Origin: Bacteroidota bacterium
GTDB lineage: Bacteria > Bacteroidota > Bacteroidia > Bacteroidales > Bacteroidaceae
NCBI GenBank assembly: GCA_023415545.1
Contig: JAEZKJ010000022.1
Span: 70,036 to 134,035 of the forward strand
DNA length: 64,000 nucleotides
Reading direction: 5' to 3'
How positions within the stretch are numbered: position 1 is the first letter of the stretch; the number at the start of each line of letters is the position of its first letter. This document shows positions 1 through 8,911 of the stretch, one piece after another. The translations under genes were made by a program, and so were the position numbers. A model generated the notes under the pieces. The model was not told where the DNA came from and searched no databases. It saw only the letters and a list, made by a program, of their open reading frames with translations.

Positions 1-766
1 CACGAATGCATCGAATGCTCCTATCTATCTAAATATAAAAGGAGAGGTAACCACCGAAATAAAAGATTTCTCAAAAACTTTTCCTTATAAAATTGGTTCC
101 ATACTTATTGATCGTGAAGAGATAACATTTGAAGATATAAATAGAGGTGATAATCCGGTTATTGAACTTAATTTAGCAAATACATCCGATAAACCATATT
201 CACCTGTGCTTATGCATTTACCTTCATATGTTTCGGCAAAAGCAGTTCCTGAGAAGATTGCTAAAAATGGAGTAGGGAAAATATTAATTACTTTAGATAC
301 AAAGAAACTCAAAAATTTAGGTATCACAACAGCACCACTTTATCTAGCCCGCTACCCTGGTGATAAGGTTTGTGCAGAAAATGAGATACCTTTATCGGTA
401 ATTCTTCTACCTGATTTTTCTAAAGCAAGTGAATATGCTAAGAAAAATCCTCCTCAAATCAATATCTCTTCAATGGAAGTGAATATGGGTGAGATCGCTT
501 CTAATAAGAGAAAAACATATACTATATTATTAAAGAATAATGGCCTTTCTGATCTTGAAATAAGAGATTTACAAGTATTCAATTCAGCTATAGGTGTGCA
601 ATTGGATAAAAGAGTATTAAAACCAAGATCTGTTACAAGGTTAAAGATTGTTGTTTATGGACGAAATTTGGATAAGGTAAAAGGAACACCACGTATCCTT
701 ATGATTACTAACGACCCAAAGAATCCAAAAATTACAATTAAGGTTAAAACAACTCTAAAGAAATAG
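1..766 (+). CDS. DUF1573 domain protein, 5' end outside window
   Basis: The reading frame is open from the left edge of the window (first full codon at base 2), so the gene is truncated at its 5' end and about 255 residues are visible. The visible part contains at least two immunoglobulin-like beta-sandwich segments of the DUF1573 type: one around the first 80 residues (a stretch on equality of the group members followed by 'ELNLANTSDKPYSP') and a second near the C-terminus with 'NMGEIASNKRKTYTILLKNNG' like spacing, the usual DUF1573 signature of 'G.I......F...N.G...L'. Such proteins in Bacteroidota are exported and of unknown biochemical role. No signal peptide can be seen because the start is missing. 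It ends 2 bp before meaB, so the two are probably co-transcribed. Function is not established; the family call is moderately secure. Confidence 0.75.
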   Translation, partial: TNASNAPIYLNIKGEVTTEIKDFSKTFPYKIGSILIDREEITFEDINRGDNPVIELNLANTSDKPYSPVLMHLPSYVSAKAVPEKIAKNGVGKILITLDTKKLKNLGITTAPLYLARYPGDKVCAENEIPLSVILLPDFSKASEYAKKNPPQINISSMEVNMGEIASNKRKTYTILLKNNGLSDLEIRDLQVFNSAIGVQLDKRVLKPRSVTRLKIVVYGRNLDKVKGTPRILMITNDPKNPKITIKVKTTLKK

Positions 767-768
767 CT

Positions 769-1872
769 ATGGAACATCCTGAAAACAACGAAAAGTATAA
801 GGGACTAGCTGTTAACGCAGGTATTGCCCAACCATCACAAGTAAATCCATATTTAAAACAGAAAAAGAGGATTAAAAGGAAGGAACTTTCTGTTTCGGAA
901 TATGTGGATGGTATTACAAAAGGTGACATTACTATTTTAAGTAGAGCAGTAACATTAATAGAAAGTGTTTTGCCTGAGCATCAATTATTGGCTCAGCAGG
1001 TTATTGAAAAGTGCCTTCCATACTCCGGTAACTCAATGCGAATAGGTATAAGCGGTGTTCCGGGTGCAGGTAAAAGTACATCAATAGATGTTTTTGGTAC
1101 TCATGTTCTCGAAAAAGGAGGTAAACTCGCTGTCCTTGCTATCGATCCAAGTAGTGAGCGTTCAAAAGGGAGTATATTAGGTGATAAAACACGTATGGAG
1201 AAACTGTCTGTACATCCTAACTCTTTTATTCGCCCTAGCCCTTCGGCTGGATCATTGGGCGGTGTTGCACGAAAAACACGTGAAACAATTATACTTTGTG
1301 AGGCAGCAGGTTTTGATAAAATTTTTGTTGAAACAGTAGGAGTAGGACAAAGTGAAACAGCGGTTCACTCAATGGTTGACTTTTTCCTTCTTATTCAGCT
1401 TGCTGGTACAGGTGATGAACTTCAAGGAATAAAGAGAGGTATCATGGAGATGGCTGATGGTATAGTTATAAATAAAGCTGATGGAAGTAACATTGAAAAG
1501 GCTAAGTTAGCTGCTAACCATTTTAGAAATGCACTTCATCTATTCCCTACACCCGATTCAGGATGGCAACCAAAAGTGCTTACTTATTCCGGTTTCTATG
1601 GGCTTGGAATAAAAGAAATTTGGGATATGATTTATGAATATTTTGATTTTGTAAAATCAAATGGCTATTTTGAATATCGAAGAAATGAACAGGCTAAGTA
1701 TTGGATGTATGAGACCATAAATGAGCATCTGCGAGATAGTTTCTATAATAATAAGACAATAAAGTCAATGCTTGCTGAGAAGGAGGAGGAGGTATTAAGT
1801 GGAAAACTTACTTCTTTCATTGCTGCAAAATCTCTCCTTGACGCATACTTTAATGAGTCACAATTAAAATAG
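769..1872 (+). CDS. meaB: MeaB/ArgK-type G3E-family GTPase, chaperone of methylmalonyl-CoA mutase
   Basis: This is a GTPase of the MeaB/ArgK family that loads or protects the adenosylcobalamin cofactor of methylmalonyl-CoA mutase, the enzyme linking succinyl-CoA to propionate production in Bacteroidales. The Walker A motif GVPGAGKST lies at residues 96-104, followed by the family-typical 'AIDPSS' and 'RPSPSAGSLGG' switch segments, 'ETVGVGQSE' and the guanine-specificity motif 'NKAD'. Length (367 residues) is slightly above the family norm because of a lysine-rich N-terminal extension of about 40 residues. It starts 2 bp after the DUF1573 gene, with no mutase gene in view. A strong hairpin terminator follows. 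Identification is secure at family level; the cognate mutase lies outside the window. Confidence 0.93.
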   Translation: MEHPENNEKYKGLAVNAGIAQPSQVNPYLKQKKRIKRKELSVSEYVDGITKGDITILSRAVTLIESVLPEHQLLAQQVIEKCLPYSGNSMRIGISGVPGAGKSTSIDVFGTHVLEKGGKLAVLAIDPSSERSKGSILGDKTRMEKLSVHPNSFIRPSPSAGSLGGVARKTRETIILCEAAGFDKIFVETVGVGQSETAVHSMVDFFLLIQLAGTGDELQGIKRGIMEMADGIVINKADGSNIEKAKLAANHFRNALHLFPTPDSGWQPKVLTYSGFYGLGIKEIWDMIYEYFDFVKSNGYFEYRRNEQAKYWMYETINEHLRDSFYNNKTIKSMLAEKEEEVLSGKLTSFIAAKSLLDAYFNESQLK

Positions 1873-1895
1873 AGATACAAATATAAAGCTAAAAA

Positions 1896-1940
1896 GTGAG
1901 CCCCAAAGTTGTTTTTACGAACTTTGGGGCTCACTTTATT
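1896..1940. terminator. Bidirectional intrinsic terminator between meaB and pfkA
   Basis: A perfect 15-bp stem (1896-1910 with 1920-1934) encloses a 9-base loop, with an A-run before and a T-rich run after. It sits between the convergent meaB and pfkA genes, so it can end transcription from both sides. Confidence 0.9.
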
Positions 1941-1967
1941 TATTAATATATTTTATTTATTAATATA
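1935..1967. repeat. Two-copy tandem direct repeat, 17-bp period
   Basis: The 16-base AT-only unit at 1935-1950 is repeated identically at 1952-1967, just before the pfkA stop codon. It is low-complexity and probably arose by slippage. Confidence 0.6.
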
Positions 1968-1975
1968 TAATGTAA

Positions 1976-2956
1976 TCAAATAGATATTTCACGCAATACG
2001 CTAACAAGTTCTTGATCTATAGGCTTGTCATTCTTTATTGCTTTTGTAAATGGTACATATACTATTTTATCGTTTTCAATACCTATCATAACATTTCTCT
2101 GTCCTTCGAGAAGAGCTTGAATACTAGCTACTCCCATTCTACTAGCTATTATCCTATCGTGCGCTGTAGGACGTCCACCTCTTTGTAAATGTCCAAGTAT
2201 CGTTACTCGAACATCATATTGTGGATATTCATTTTTTACACGTTCTGCATAGTGCATAGCCCCACCTGTTATATCACTTTCGGCAACAAGTACAATACTG
2301 CTGCTTTTTGATTTACTGAATCCTTTTTTAATGAACTCTTCCAACTGATCGACTTCAGTACTGAATTCAGGTATAATTGCAGCTTCAGCTCCAGCTGCGA
2401 TAGCTCCATTTAGTGCAAGGAACCCGGCATCTCTTCCCATTACTTCAACAAAGAATAGACGTTCATGTGAAGTAGCAGTATCACGAATTTTATCTACAGC
2501 ATCTAGAATAGTATTAAGAGCAGTGTCATATCCTATAGTAGTATCTGTTCCGTACAAATCATTGTCAATGGTACCAGGAAGTCCAATACATGGAACATCA
2601 TATTCCTGTGCAAAGATTCTAGCACCGGTAAGCGAACCATCACCACCTATTACAACAAGAGCATCAATCTCTTCATCCTTCATTATTTTATAGGCCAACT
2701 CTCTTCCTTCAGGAGTTTTGAATTCAGCACATCTGGCAGTTTTAAGAATCGTTCCACCTAACTGAATTATGTTACTCACATTTTGAGTCTTAAATTCCTG
2801 TATTTCTCCGGTTATCAAACCTTTAAAACCACGGTATATACCTTTTACTCTTAATCCGTTGTATATTGCAGCACGGGTGACTGCTCGAATAGCAGCATTC
2901 ATTCCTGGTGCATCACCTCCAGAGGTTAAAATACCTATACATTTAATTGTTGCCAT
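1976..2956 (-). CDS. pfkA: ATP-dependent 6-phosphofructokinase
   Basis: Catalyses ATP-dependent phosphorylation of fructose 6-phosphate, the committed step of glycolysis, in the cytoplasm. The 326-residue length and motifs fit the bacterial PfkA group: the N-terminal '[10 protein letters not shown]' at 13-22, the nucleotide-binding GGDGS at 104-108 (a Gly-Gly-Asp-Gly arrangement typical of ATP-dependent rather than pyrophosphate-dependent enzymes), and the catalytic 'TIDNDL' segment around residues 129-134. The gene lies 59 bp downstream of ispH on the same strand but has its own -7 box candidate in that gap. Bacteroidales often carry additional pyrophosphate-dependent enzymes; none is visible here. 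Confidence 0.96.
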   Translation of the reverse strand: MATIKCIGILTSGGDAPGMNAAIRAVTRAAIYNGLRVKGIYRGFKGLITGEIQEFKTQNVSNIIQLGGTILKTARCAEFKTPEGRELAYKIMKDEEIDALVVIGGDGSLTGARIFAQEYDVPCIGLPGTIDNDLYGTDTTIGYDTALNTILDAVDKIRDTATSHERLFFVEVMGRDAGFLALNGAIAAGAEAAIIPEFSTEVDQLEEFIKKGFSKSKSSSIVLVAESDITGGAMHYAERVKNEYPQYDVRVTILGHLQRGGRPTAHDRIIASRMGVASIQALLEGQRNVMIGIENDKIVYVPFTKAIKNDKPIDQELVSVLREISI

Positions 2957-2979
2957 GTGTAACTTTTTATTAGATGTGC

Positions 2980-2987
2980 CAAATATA
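2980..2987 (-). promoter_or_regulatory. Bacteroidota -7 box candidate for pfkA
   Basis: TATATTTG on the minus strand, about 24 bases before the pfkA start, matches the Bacteroidota consensus TAnnTTTG. I do not see a clear -33 TTTG at the right spacing. Confidence 0.4.
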
Positions 2988-3015
2988 ATAAAAAGCTAAA
3001 TAATGATATTGTTTT

Positions 3016-3897
3016 TTAAATTTTAAAATTTGATGATTCGTTAATAATTGCAGTTTTACACTTTTCCATCAACCATTTAGGTGTTGACGTAGCTCCACAA
3101 ATACCTACGGATTTTACATTTTTAAGTAGACTTGTATTAATTTCCTCCGGCCCATCAATCATATACGAGTTGGGGTTTACACTTTTACATTCGTTGAAAA
3201 GTATTTTACCATTAGAACTTTTTTTCCCGCAAACGAAGAATATTAATTCATGTGATGCAGCAAACTCTTTAATATTGGGCATTCTGTTTGCCACCTGTCG
3301 GCATATAGTATCATAGAATTCAAATGTAGCAGGTGCTACAATATTCTCTTTTATATATTCAATGATTTGCCAAAATTCATTGAGTGATTTTGTGGTTTGA
3401 GAATATAAGCGAATGTCTTTTGTAAAATCTAATTTTTCAGCTTCCTTAAGACTCTCAATAACTATAGCTTTTCCTTTTGTTTGTCCAACAAGTCCTAATA
3501 CTTCAGCATGTCCATTCTTACCATAAATAACAATTTGAACATCGTTATTTTCTTCTGCTTGAGTGATGAATTGTTGTTTAATTCTTTTTTGAAGCCTTAA
3601 AACAACAGGGCAAGTGGCATCTATTAACTCAATATTATTTTCTTTAGCAATTTGATATGTAGAAGGTGGTTCTCCATGAGCTCTTAAAAGCACTTTTACA
3701 TCATGAAGTTGTTTAAACATATCATGATTAATTGTAATAAGTCCCATTTTTTTCAGCCTTTCGCACTCTTTACCATTGTGCACAATATCACCAAGACAGT
3801 AAAGAACACCACCTTTTTCAAGCTCTTCTTCTGCTTTATTGATAGCTGTAGTTACACCAAAGCAAAATCCTGATCCATTATCTATCTCAACATTCAT
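3016..3897 (-). CDS. ispH: 4-hydroxy-3-methylbut-2-enyl diphosphate reductase
   Basis: Last enzyme of the MEP isoprenoid pathway: it reductively converts HMBPP to IPP and DMAPP with a [4Fe-4S] cluster. The three cluster cysteines are visible in their family contexts: Cys12 in 'GFCFGV', one in 'DATCPVV' and one in 'DTICRQVANRMP'. Length 293 is normal. The start codon overlaps the cmk stop by 4 bp, indicating translational coupling; the cmk-ispH-pfkA order is a plain housekeeping block. Its product feeds polyprenyl synthases such as the one encoded at 5519. Confidence 0.96.
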   Translation of the reverse strand: MNVEIDNGSGFCFGVTTAINKAEEELEKGGVLYCLGDIVHNGKECERLKKMGLITINHDMFKQLHDVKVLLRAHGEPPSTYQIAKENNIELIDATCPVVLRLQKRIKQQFITQAEENNDVQIVIYGKNGHAEVLGLVGQTKGKAIVIESLKEAEKLDFTKDIRLYSQTTKSLNEFWQIIEYIKENIVAPATFEFYDTICRQVANRMPNIKEFAASHELIFFVCGKKSSNGKILFNECKSVNPNSYMIDGPEEINTSLLKNVKSVGICGATSTPKWLMEKCKTAIINESSNFKI

Positions 3898-4583
3898 ACT
3901 TGGGCTTTCTCTTTATATTTATTCAGAAGCCACTGTTTCTGTTCCTCTATGGATATGTTTGAGTTATCTAAAACAATAGCATCGTCAGCTTTTCTAAGTG
4001 GACTAACTTCCCTATTTTCATCAATATAATCTCTCTCCTTCACATTATTAAGAATTTCGTCGAAAGAAGCTTCTTGATTTTTTTCTTTTAATTCATCATA
4101 CCTTCTCTGAGCTCTAATTTCAGCAGAGGCGGTAACAAATACTTTTAGTTCAGCATCAGGAAAAACAACAGTTCCTATATCTCTTCCATCCATTACAATA
4201 CCTTTTTCCTTACCCATCTGTTGCTGTTGTCTTACTAATTCTTCACGAACAAAACCAAGAGCAGCTATAGGACTTACACGAGAAGAGATATTCATATTAC
4301 GAATTTTGTCTTCTACAACAACTCCATTAAGGCAAGCAAGTGGTTTTTTCTCCTTTTCATCGAGAATAAACGAAATTTTTATCTTTGGAAGAAGTTCTTT
4401 AAGCCTTTCAACATCAATTTCATTTCCGTTAAATATTCCGTTTTCGAGTGCAAAAAGAGTAACACATCTGTACATTGCACCACTATCTATATATATATAA
4501 CCAATCTCTTTAGCAAGGTCTTTTGCCATTGTACTCTTGCCGCATGATGAGTATCCGTCTATTGCAATAGTAATCTTATTCAT
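3894..4583 (-). CDS. cmk: Cytidylate kinase
   Basis: Phosphorylates CMP and dCMP to the diphosphates, using ATP. The P-loop 'GYSSCGKST' lies near residues 10-18 and 'DSGAMYR' near 33-39 is the usual CMP-kinase motif; 'GRDIGTVVFPDAE' is the conserved central segment. Length 229 is typical. First gene of the minus-strand cmk-ispH(-pfkA) unit, overlapping ispH by 4 bp and divergent from tonB. Confidence 0.95.
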   Translation of the reverse strand: MNKITIAIDGYSSCGKSTMAKDLAKEIGYIYIDSGAMYRCVTLFALENGIFNGNEIDVERLKELLPKIKISFILDEKEKKPLACLNGVVVEDKIRNMNISSRVSPIAALGFVREELVRQQQQMGKEKGIVMDGRDIGTVVFPDAELKVFVTASAEIRAQRRYDELKEKNQEASFDEILNNVKERDYIDENREVSPLRKADDAIVLDNSNISIEEQKQWLLNKYKEKAQV

Positions 4584-4611
4584 ACATTAATATTCTTTAC
4601 CAATTAATTTT

Positions 4612-4619
4612 CAAAGATA
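4612..4619 (-). promoter_or_regulatory. -7 box candidate for cmk-ispH
   Basis: TATCTTTG on the minus strand, 28 bases before the cmk start, fits TAnnTTTG. The upstream -33 element is not clear. Confidence 0.4.
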
Positions 4620-4714
4620 GCTAAAAGTTCATTGAGCAATATTGTTATAAATCAAAATAAAGTGAAATAGTTATTTTTTATAAGAAGAATTGTAACACAT
4701 TAAAATAAAATAAT

Positions 4715-4722
4715 TACATTTG
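4715..4722 (+). promoter_or_regulatory. -7 box candidate for tonB
   Basis: TACATTTG 36 bases before the tonB start matches TAnnTTTG; a partial TTG lies at 4690-4692, slightly far for the -33 element. Confidence 0.4.
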
Positions 4723-4758
4723 CCAACATTGAACACACTTTAATTTAAAATAAAACTT

Positions 4759-5442
4759 ATGGAAGTTAAAAAATCTCCTAAAGCAGACCTAGAAAGTAAA
4801 AGAGGTATATGGCTGCTTCTCGGTGTAATCTTATCTTTGGGAATTATGTTTGTTGCGTTCGAATGGAGTGAGCGTGATAAAAAATTCAACACAGATACAG
4901 GTCTTGCCGCAGTTCAATTTGAAGAAGAAATAGTTCCTATTACAGAACAACAAGAGAAACAAGCTCCTCCTCCTCCAGAAGCTCCAAAAGTAGAAGAGGT
5001 ATTGGAAATTGTTCAAAATGACGCAAAAGTTGAAGAAAGTAACATACAGTCTTCGGAAGAGACAGGTAAAGCTGTTGAAGTAAAATATGTTGCTCCTGTT
5101 GAAGTTGAAGAAGATGTAGAAGAACAACAGATATTCCAAGTAGTAGAAGAGATGCCTGAGTTCCCTGGTGGTATGGCTGAATGTTTGAAATTCTTAGGAA
5201 AGAACATTAAGTATCCTACTATTTCACAGGAAAATGGCGTTCAAGGTAAAGTTATCGTACAGTTCGTTGTTAATAGAGATGGTTCTATCGTTGATCCAGT
5301 GGTTGTACGTAGCGTAGACCCATATTTGGATAAAGAGGCTCTTCGTGTAATCAAGATGATGCCTAAATGGAAGCCAGGTAAGCAACGTAACAAACCAGTA
5401 CGTGTAAAATATACAGTGCCTGTAACATTTAAACTACAGTAG
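4759..5442 (+). CDS. tonB: TonB energy-transducing protein
   Basis: Periplasm-spanning protein that transmits energy from the ExbB/ExbD motor to outer-membrane TonB-dependent receptors, such as the SusC proteins at 55-63 kb. A single N-terminal membrane segment lies at about residues 18-38, followed by an acidic, proline-containing linker with a PPPPEAPKVEE stretch, and the C-terminal TonB fold from about residue 135 to 227 ('EMPEFPGGMAECLKFL', 'GKVIVQFVVNRDGSI', 'KWKPGKQRNKPVRVKY'). These are the standard features of Bacteroidota TonB. The linker is short. It is a single gene with its own terminator; exbB-exbD lie 2.8 kb downstream in a separate unit. Confidence 0.93.
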   Translation: MEVKKSPKADLESKRGIWLLLGVILSLGIMFVAFEWSERDKKFNTDTGLAAVQFEEEIVPITEQQEKQAPPPPEAPKVEEVLEIVQNDAKVEESNIQSSEETGKAVEVKYVAPVEVEEDVEEQQIFQVVEEMPEFPGGMAECLKFLGKNIKYPTISQENGVQGKVIVQFVVNRDGSIVDPVVVRSVDPYLDKEALRVIKMMPKWKPGKQRNKPVRVKYTVPVTFKLQ

Positions 5443-5459
5443 TTGTTACTGAAAATATT

Positions 5460-5490
5460 AAAAAGGCTGCTTTAGGGGCAGCCTTTTTTG
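5460..5490 (+). terminator. Intrinsic terminator of tonB
   Basis: An 11-bp stem (5460-5470 with 5478-5488) with a 7-base loop ends in a T-run directly after tonB. Confidence 0.88.
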
Positions 5491-5518
5491 ATTTTATAAA
5501 CATTTCATACATTATATT

Positions 5519-6496
5519 ATGACATTCACAACATCATATTTAACTGAGAAGATAAATAATTACATATCTTCATTAGGTTATAATCATGAGCCTCATGAAC
5601 TATATAATCCAATAGATTATGTTCTAGAAGTAGGTGGAAAAAGGGTAAGACCTCTTCTTATGTTGATGTCTTATAACCTATTTAAAGATGATATTGAATC
5701 GGTATTGCCTCAAGCTGCTGCCATTGAGATGTATCATAATCATACTTTGCTACATGATGATTTAATGGATAATGCAGATGTAAGACGAAATAGGCCAACT
5801 GTTCATAAAAAATGGGATGAAAATAGTGCTATTTTATCCGGAGATACTATGCTAATATTGGCTTATAAATATATGTGTGATTGTGATAAAGCCGTTTTAG
5901 ATAAAGTTGTCTCTATATTCACAAATACAGCGATTGAAATTTGTGAAGGCCAACAGTGGGATATTCAATTTGAGAAAATGGAAAATGTTACTGTTGAGCA
6001 ATATCTTGAAATGATTCGACTCAAAACAGCAGTTTTACTTTCTGCTGCATTAAAGATAGGTGCTCTAAAAGCATCTGCTTCGGAAAAAGATTGTGATGCT
6101 TTATACAATTTTGGAATAAATATCGGCTTAGCATTTCAGTTGCAGGATGACTATTTAGATGTTTATGGTGACCCTAAAACTTTTGGTAAAAGTATAGGTG
6201 GAGATATAGTAAGTAATAAAAAAACCTTTATGCTTATTTCAGCATTAAACAGCGCAAATGAAGAACAGAGAGGTGAAATTTTGCGATGGATAAATATGAA
6301 GCAGTTTGATCATAGTGAAAAGATTGAAGCCATTACTTCGATATATAACGATCTAAATATTGATAAACTATGCTTTGAACTGATAGATAGTTATTTTGAG
6401 AAAGGCTTAAAATATCTTGATTCGGTTGATGTAGATGAGAGCAAGAAGAGTGAATTGAGAGATTTTGTTATGAAAATGATGAGAAGAAAAGTCTGA
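5519..6496 (+). CDS. Polyprenyl diphosphate synthase (trans-isoprenyl transferase)
   Basis: Condenses IPP units onto an allylic diphosphate to make linear prenyl diphosphates, for example for menaquinone side chains. Both aspartate-rich metal-binding motifs are present: the first, 'HDDLMDNAD', around residues 78-86 followed by 'RRNRPTVH', and the second, 'QLQDDYLDVYGD', around 205-216. Length 325 fits the geranylgeranyl/octaprenyl synthase family. Chain length cannot be deduced with confidence. The stop codon overlaps the tatD start by one base (TGATG), so the two are coupled. Confidence 0.9.
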   Translation: MTFTTSYLTEKINNYISSLGYNHEPHELYNPIDYVLEVGGKRVRPLLMLMSYNLFKDDIESVLPQAAAIEMYHNHTLLHDDLMDNADVRRNRPTVHKKWDENSAILSGDTMLILAYKYMCDCDKAVLDKVVSIFTNTAIEICEGQQWDIQFEKMENVTVEQYLEMIRLKTAVLLSAALKIGALKASASEKDCDALYNFGINIGLAFQLQDDYLDVYGDPKTFGKSIGGDIVSNKKTFMLISALNSANEEQRGEILRWINMKQFDHSEKIEAITSIYNDLNIDKLCFELIDSYFEKGLKYLDSVDVDESKKSELRDFVMKMMRRKV

Positions 6497-7269
6497 TGAT
6501 TGATACACATACACACCTTTTTACGGAAGAATTTGATGATGATCGACAAGAAGTCGTAGGTCGAGCAATCAAAGCGGGAGTAACTAAAATGTTATTACCT
6601 AATATTGATATCTCCTCTTTACAACCTCTAAAGAAAATGTGCGATGAGTTTAAAGGAGTCTGTTATCCTATGATAGGCCTTCATCCTACCGAAGTCAAAG
6701 AAGATTATAAATTTCATTTAGAAACACTTGAAAAAGAGTTATCAACGAACACTATTTATGTTGGAATAGGAGAGGTAGGCTTAGATTTTTATTGGGATTC
6801 AACGTATAAAAAAGAGCAAATAGATGCTTTCAATATTCAAATTAGTTGGGCACTAAAATACGATTTACCATTAATAATTCATAGCCGCAACTCGTCTGAA
6901 GAACTTTATAATGAACTTTTGCAATATAAAGGAACTAATCTTAGAGGGATTTTTCATAGTTTCGTAGGAGATGAAATTGAGGCAAATAGATTACTTGATT
7001 TTGAGAATTTTCTTTTTGGCATAAACGGAGTAGTTACTTTCAAAAAAAGTACTCTGCCTGATGTTTTGAAAAATATACCAATTTCCAAAATTGTTATAGA
7101 GACAGATTCACCATATCTTGCTCCTGTTCCATATCGTGGAAAACGTAATGAAAGTTCATATATTATTGAGACAGCAAAGAAGTTAGCTTCTATTTATGGT
7201 TTATCCTTAAGTGAAGTTGATTCGATAACAAATAATAATGTATCAAAAATTTTCAAAAATATTTATTAG
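6496..7269 (+). CDS. TatD-family metal-dependent hydrolase/DNase
   Basis: Member of the TatD amidohydrolase-fold family, 3'-5' deoxyribonucleases implicated in DNA repair. Metal ligands are visible in the N-terminal 'DTHTHL', in 'GIGEVGLDFYW' (the conserved Glu), in 'IIHSR' and in the C-terminal 'IETDSPYLAP' motif. Length 257 is normal. The ATG overlaps the upstream stop by one base, so it is translated together with the polyprenyl synthase; the pair is functionally unrelated as far as I can tell. Confidence 0.92.
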   Translation: MIDTHTHLFTEEFDDDRQEVVGRAIKAGVTKMLLPNIDISSLQPLKKMCDEFKGVCYPMIGLHPTEVKEDYKFHLETLEKELSTNTIYVGIGEVGLDFYWDSTYKKEQIDAFNIQISWALKYDLPLIIHSRNSSEELYNELLQYKGTNLRGIFHSFVGDEIEANRLLDFENFLFGINGVVTFKKSTLPDVLKNIPISKIVIETDSPYLAPVPYRGKRNESSYIIETAKKLASIYGLSLSEVDSITNNNVSKIFKNIY

Positions 7270-7345
7270 ACTATAAAGTTTATTAAAATTTTGTAGCTAT
7301 TTTAATATATCTTTTTTTCAAGTTAGTAAAGAAGAAAAAAAAAGA

Positions 7346-7353
7346 TACATTTG
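7346..7353 (+). promoter_or_regulatory. -7 box candidate for tRNA-Ser
   Basis: TACATTTG fits TAnnTTTG; TTAG at 7323-7326 lies 19 bases upstream and is one mismatch from the TTTG -33 element. The tRNA begins about 80 bases downstream, implying a processed 5' leader. Confidence 0.5.
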
Positions 7354-7435
7354 TATCTGAAATCGCTTGTAGTTAACAAATTTCTTTGTAATTTGCAGCC
7401 GATTTTAAAGAGTAGTGCAAAGGCATAGCTTCTTT

Positions 7436-7523
7436 GGAGAGATGCTCGAGTGGTTGAAGAGGCACGCCTGGAAAGCGTGTATACGCCAAAAGCGTATCGC
7501 GGGTTCGAATCCCGCTCTCTCCG
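7436..7523 (+). tRNA. tRNA-Ser (anticodon GGA)
   Basis: A complete class II cloverleaf of 88 bases: 7-bp acceptor stem (7436-7442 with 7516-7522), anticodon loop with GGA, a long variable arm (the paired tacgc/gcgta region), and a T arm GCGGG-TTCGAAT-CCCGC at 7499-7515. The discriminator base is G as expected for serine; CCA is not encoded. Confidence 0.97.
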
Positions 7524-7605
7524 CATTATTCTCATTATAAGTATTTTAAATAGAAATATAATAAACAATAATTAATTAATTAATCTTAAAAAAATTAGAC
7601 ACACA

Positions 7606-8403
7606 ATGAAAAAGTTATTTGCAATTCTTGCAGTGATGGGAGTCCTTACTTTAGGATCAATTCAATCAGCAATGGCACAAGATGAAGCTGCTGCTCAGAC
7701 AGAACAAGTTGCTCAAGCTGACGAAAATAGTGCAGAAGCTGCTGCAGTCGTAGAAGAAGAAGGTGGTATCCATAAAGAGTTAAAAACTAAGTTTATCGAA
7801 GGTGACGCTGGCTTTATGTCATTAGTTGCTATCGCTCTAGTTGTTGGTTTGGCTTTCTGTGTTGAGAGAATTATTTACTTAAGCCTTGCTGAGGTTAACG
7901 TTAAAAAATTGATGGCAAATATCGAAGCAGCTTTGGAAAAAGGTGATGTAGAAGGTGCTAAAACTATCTGCCGTAACACTCGTGGTCCTGTAGCTTCTAT
8001 CTGCTACCAAGGTCTTATGAGAATCGACGAAGGTATCGACGTAGTTGAACGTTCAGTTGTTTCTTATGGTGGTGTTCAAGCTGGTTACCTAGAAAAAGGT
8101 TGCTCTTGGATTACATTGTTCATCGCTATGTCTCCATCTTTAGGATTCTTGGGTACTGTAATCGGTATGGTTATGGCATTCGACGACATCCAAGCAGCAG
8201 GTGATATCTCTCCAACAGTTGTTGCTGGTGGTATGAAAGTGGCTTTGATCACAACAATCTTCGGTCTTGTTGCTGCTTTGATTCTTCAGACATTCTACAA
8301 CTACATTCTTTCTAAGATTGAAGCTCTAACAAGCGATATGGAAGATTCTTCTATCACATTGCTTGATATGATTATGAAGTATAACTTGAAATACAATAAA
8401 TAA
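7606..8403 (+). CDS. exbB: ExbB/TolQ/MotA-family proton channel
   Basis: Inner-membrane proton-channel subunit that, with ExbD, energises TonB. It has an N-terminal hydrophobic segment ending in 'AMAQDE' that looks like a cleavable signal peptide, then an Ala/Glu/Gln-rich extracytoplasmic stretch to about residue 65, then a membrane helix near 70-90, a cytoplasmic region, and two C-terminal helices with 'SLGFLGTVIGMVMAF' and 'ALITTIFGLVAALI', the hallmark of the MotA/TolQ/ExbB domain. Length 265. First gene of a four-gene unit exbB-membrane protein-exbD-exbD. Its coding sequence uses more C-ending codons than its neighbours, suggesting high expression. Confidence 0.92.
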   Translation: MKKLFAILAVMGVLTLGSIQSAMAQDEAAAQTEQVAQADENSAEAAAVVEEEGGIHKELKTKFIEGDAGFMSLVAIALVVGLAFCVERIIYLSLAEVNVKKLMANIEAALEKGDVEGAKTICRNTRGPVASICYQGLMRIDEGIDVVERSVVSYGGVQAGYLEKGCSWITLFIAMSPSLGFLGTVIGMVMAFDDIQAAGDISPTVVAGGMKVALITTIFGLVAALILQTFYNYILSKIEALTSDMEDSSITLLDMIMKYNLKYNK

Positions 8404-8411
8404 TTAAAATA

Positions 8412-8870
8412 ATGGCTAAATTATCATATAAAATATCTTTCTATGTATTATATGCTTTATTTGCTATTATTTTAGTAGTATTAGGCCTATTTTACTTAGT
8501 AGGATACAATAACCCTGTGGGTGATATGAATGCTCCAGAGCATACAGATACCCTTATATATTTAATGTATGCATTGTTAATAGCTCTAGTAGTTATTACA
8601 GTTATTGCTGCTATTGCGCAATTTGTTGCTTCATTAAAAGATAATCCTAAAAAAGCAATTAAATCTTTGATTGGACTTGTAGTGTTAGCTGCAGTAATCG
8701 TTGTTTCTTATGCTATGGGTTCTGATCAGCCAGTTATAGCTAACGAGGCTCCATATACAGATGTATTTTGGTTGAAAATTACAGATATGTTTATCTATTC
8801 AATCTATATCTTATTAGGTGCTTCTGCTTTAGCTACAGTTGTTAATATGACAGGTATCTTTAAGAGATAA
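8412..8870 (+). CDS. Conserved four-helix membrane protein inside the exb operon
   Basis: A 152-residue protein with four predicted membrane helices at about 8-30, 47-75, 82-103 and 118-147 and hardly any soluble domain. I do not recognise a named family. It starts 8 bp after exbB and lies 41 bp before the first exbD, so it belongs to the same transcript. Its position suggests a structural or accessory role in the ExbB-ExbD motor complex, which is inference from context only. Confidence 0.8.
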   Translation: MAKLSYKISFYVLYALFAIILVVLGLFYLVGYNNPVGDMNAPEHTDTLIYLMYALLIALVVITVIAAIAQFVASLKDNPKKAIKSLIGLVVLAAVIVVSYAMGSDQPVIANEAPYTDVFWLKITDMFIYSIYILLGASALATVVNMTGIFKR

Positions 8871-8911
8871 TATTATCACATTGATATAAAACCATAAATA
8901 GAGAAAGTAAA

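Noticed and set aside
4831..5139. 102-codon antisense frame inside tonB
   Set aside because: It is a reverse-complement shadow of the acidic/proline linker of tonB, giving a Phe/Asn-rich low-complexity product.
7323..7568. Open frame on the minus strand across tRNA-Ser
   Set aside because: It covers the whole tRNA-Ser gene; the translated tRNA is the source of the frame.
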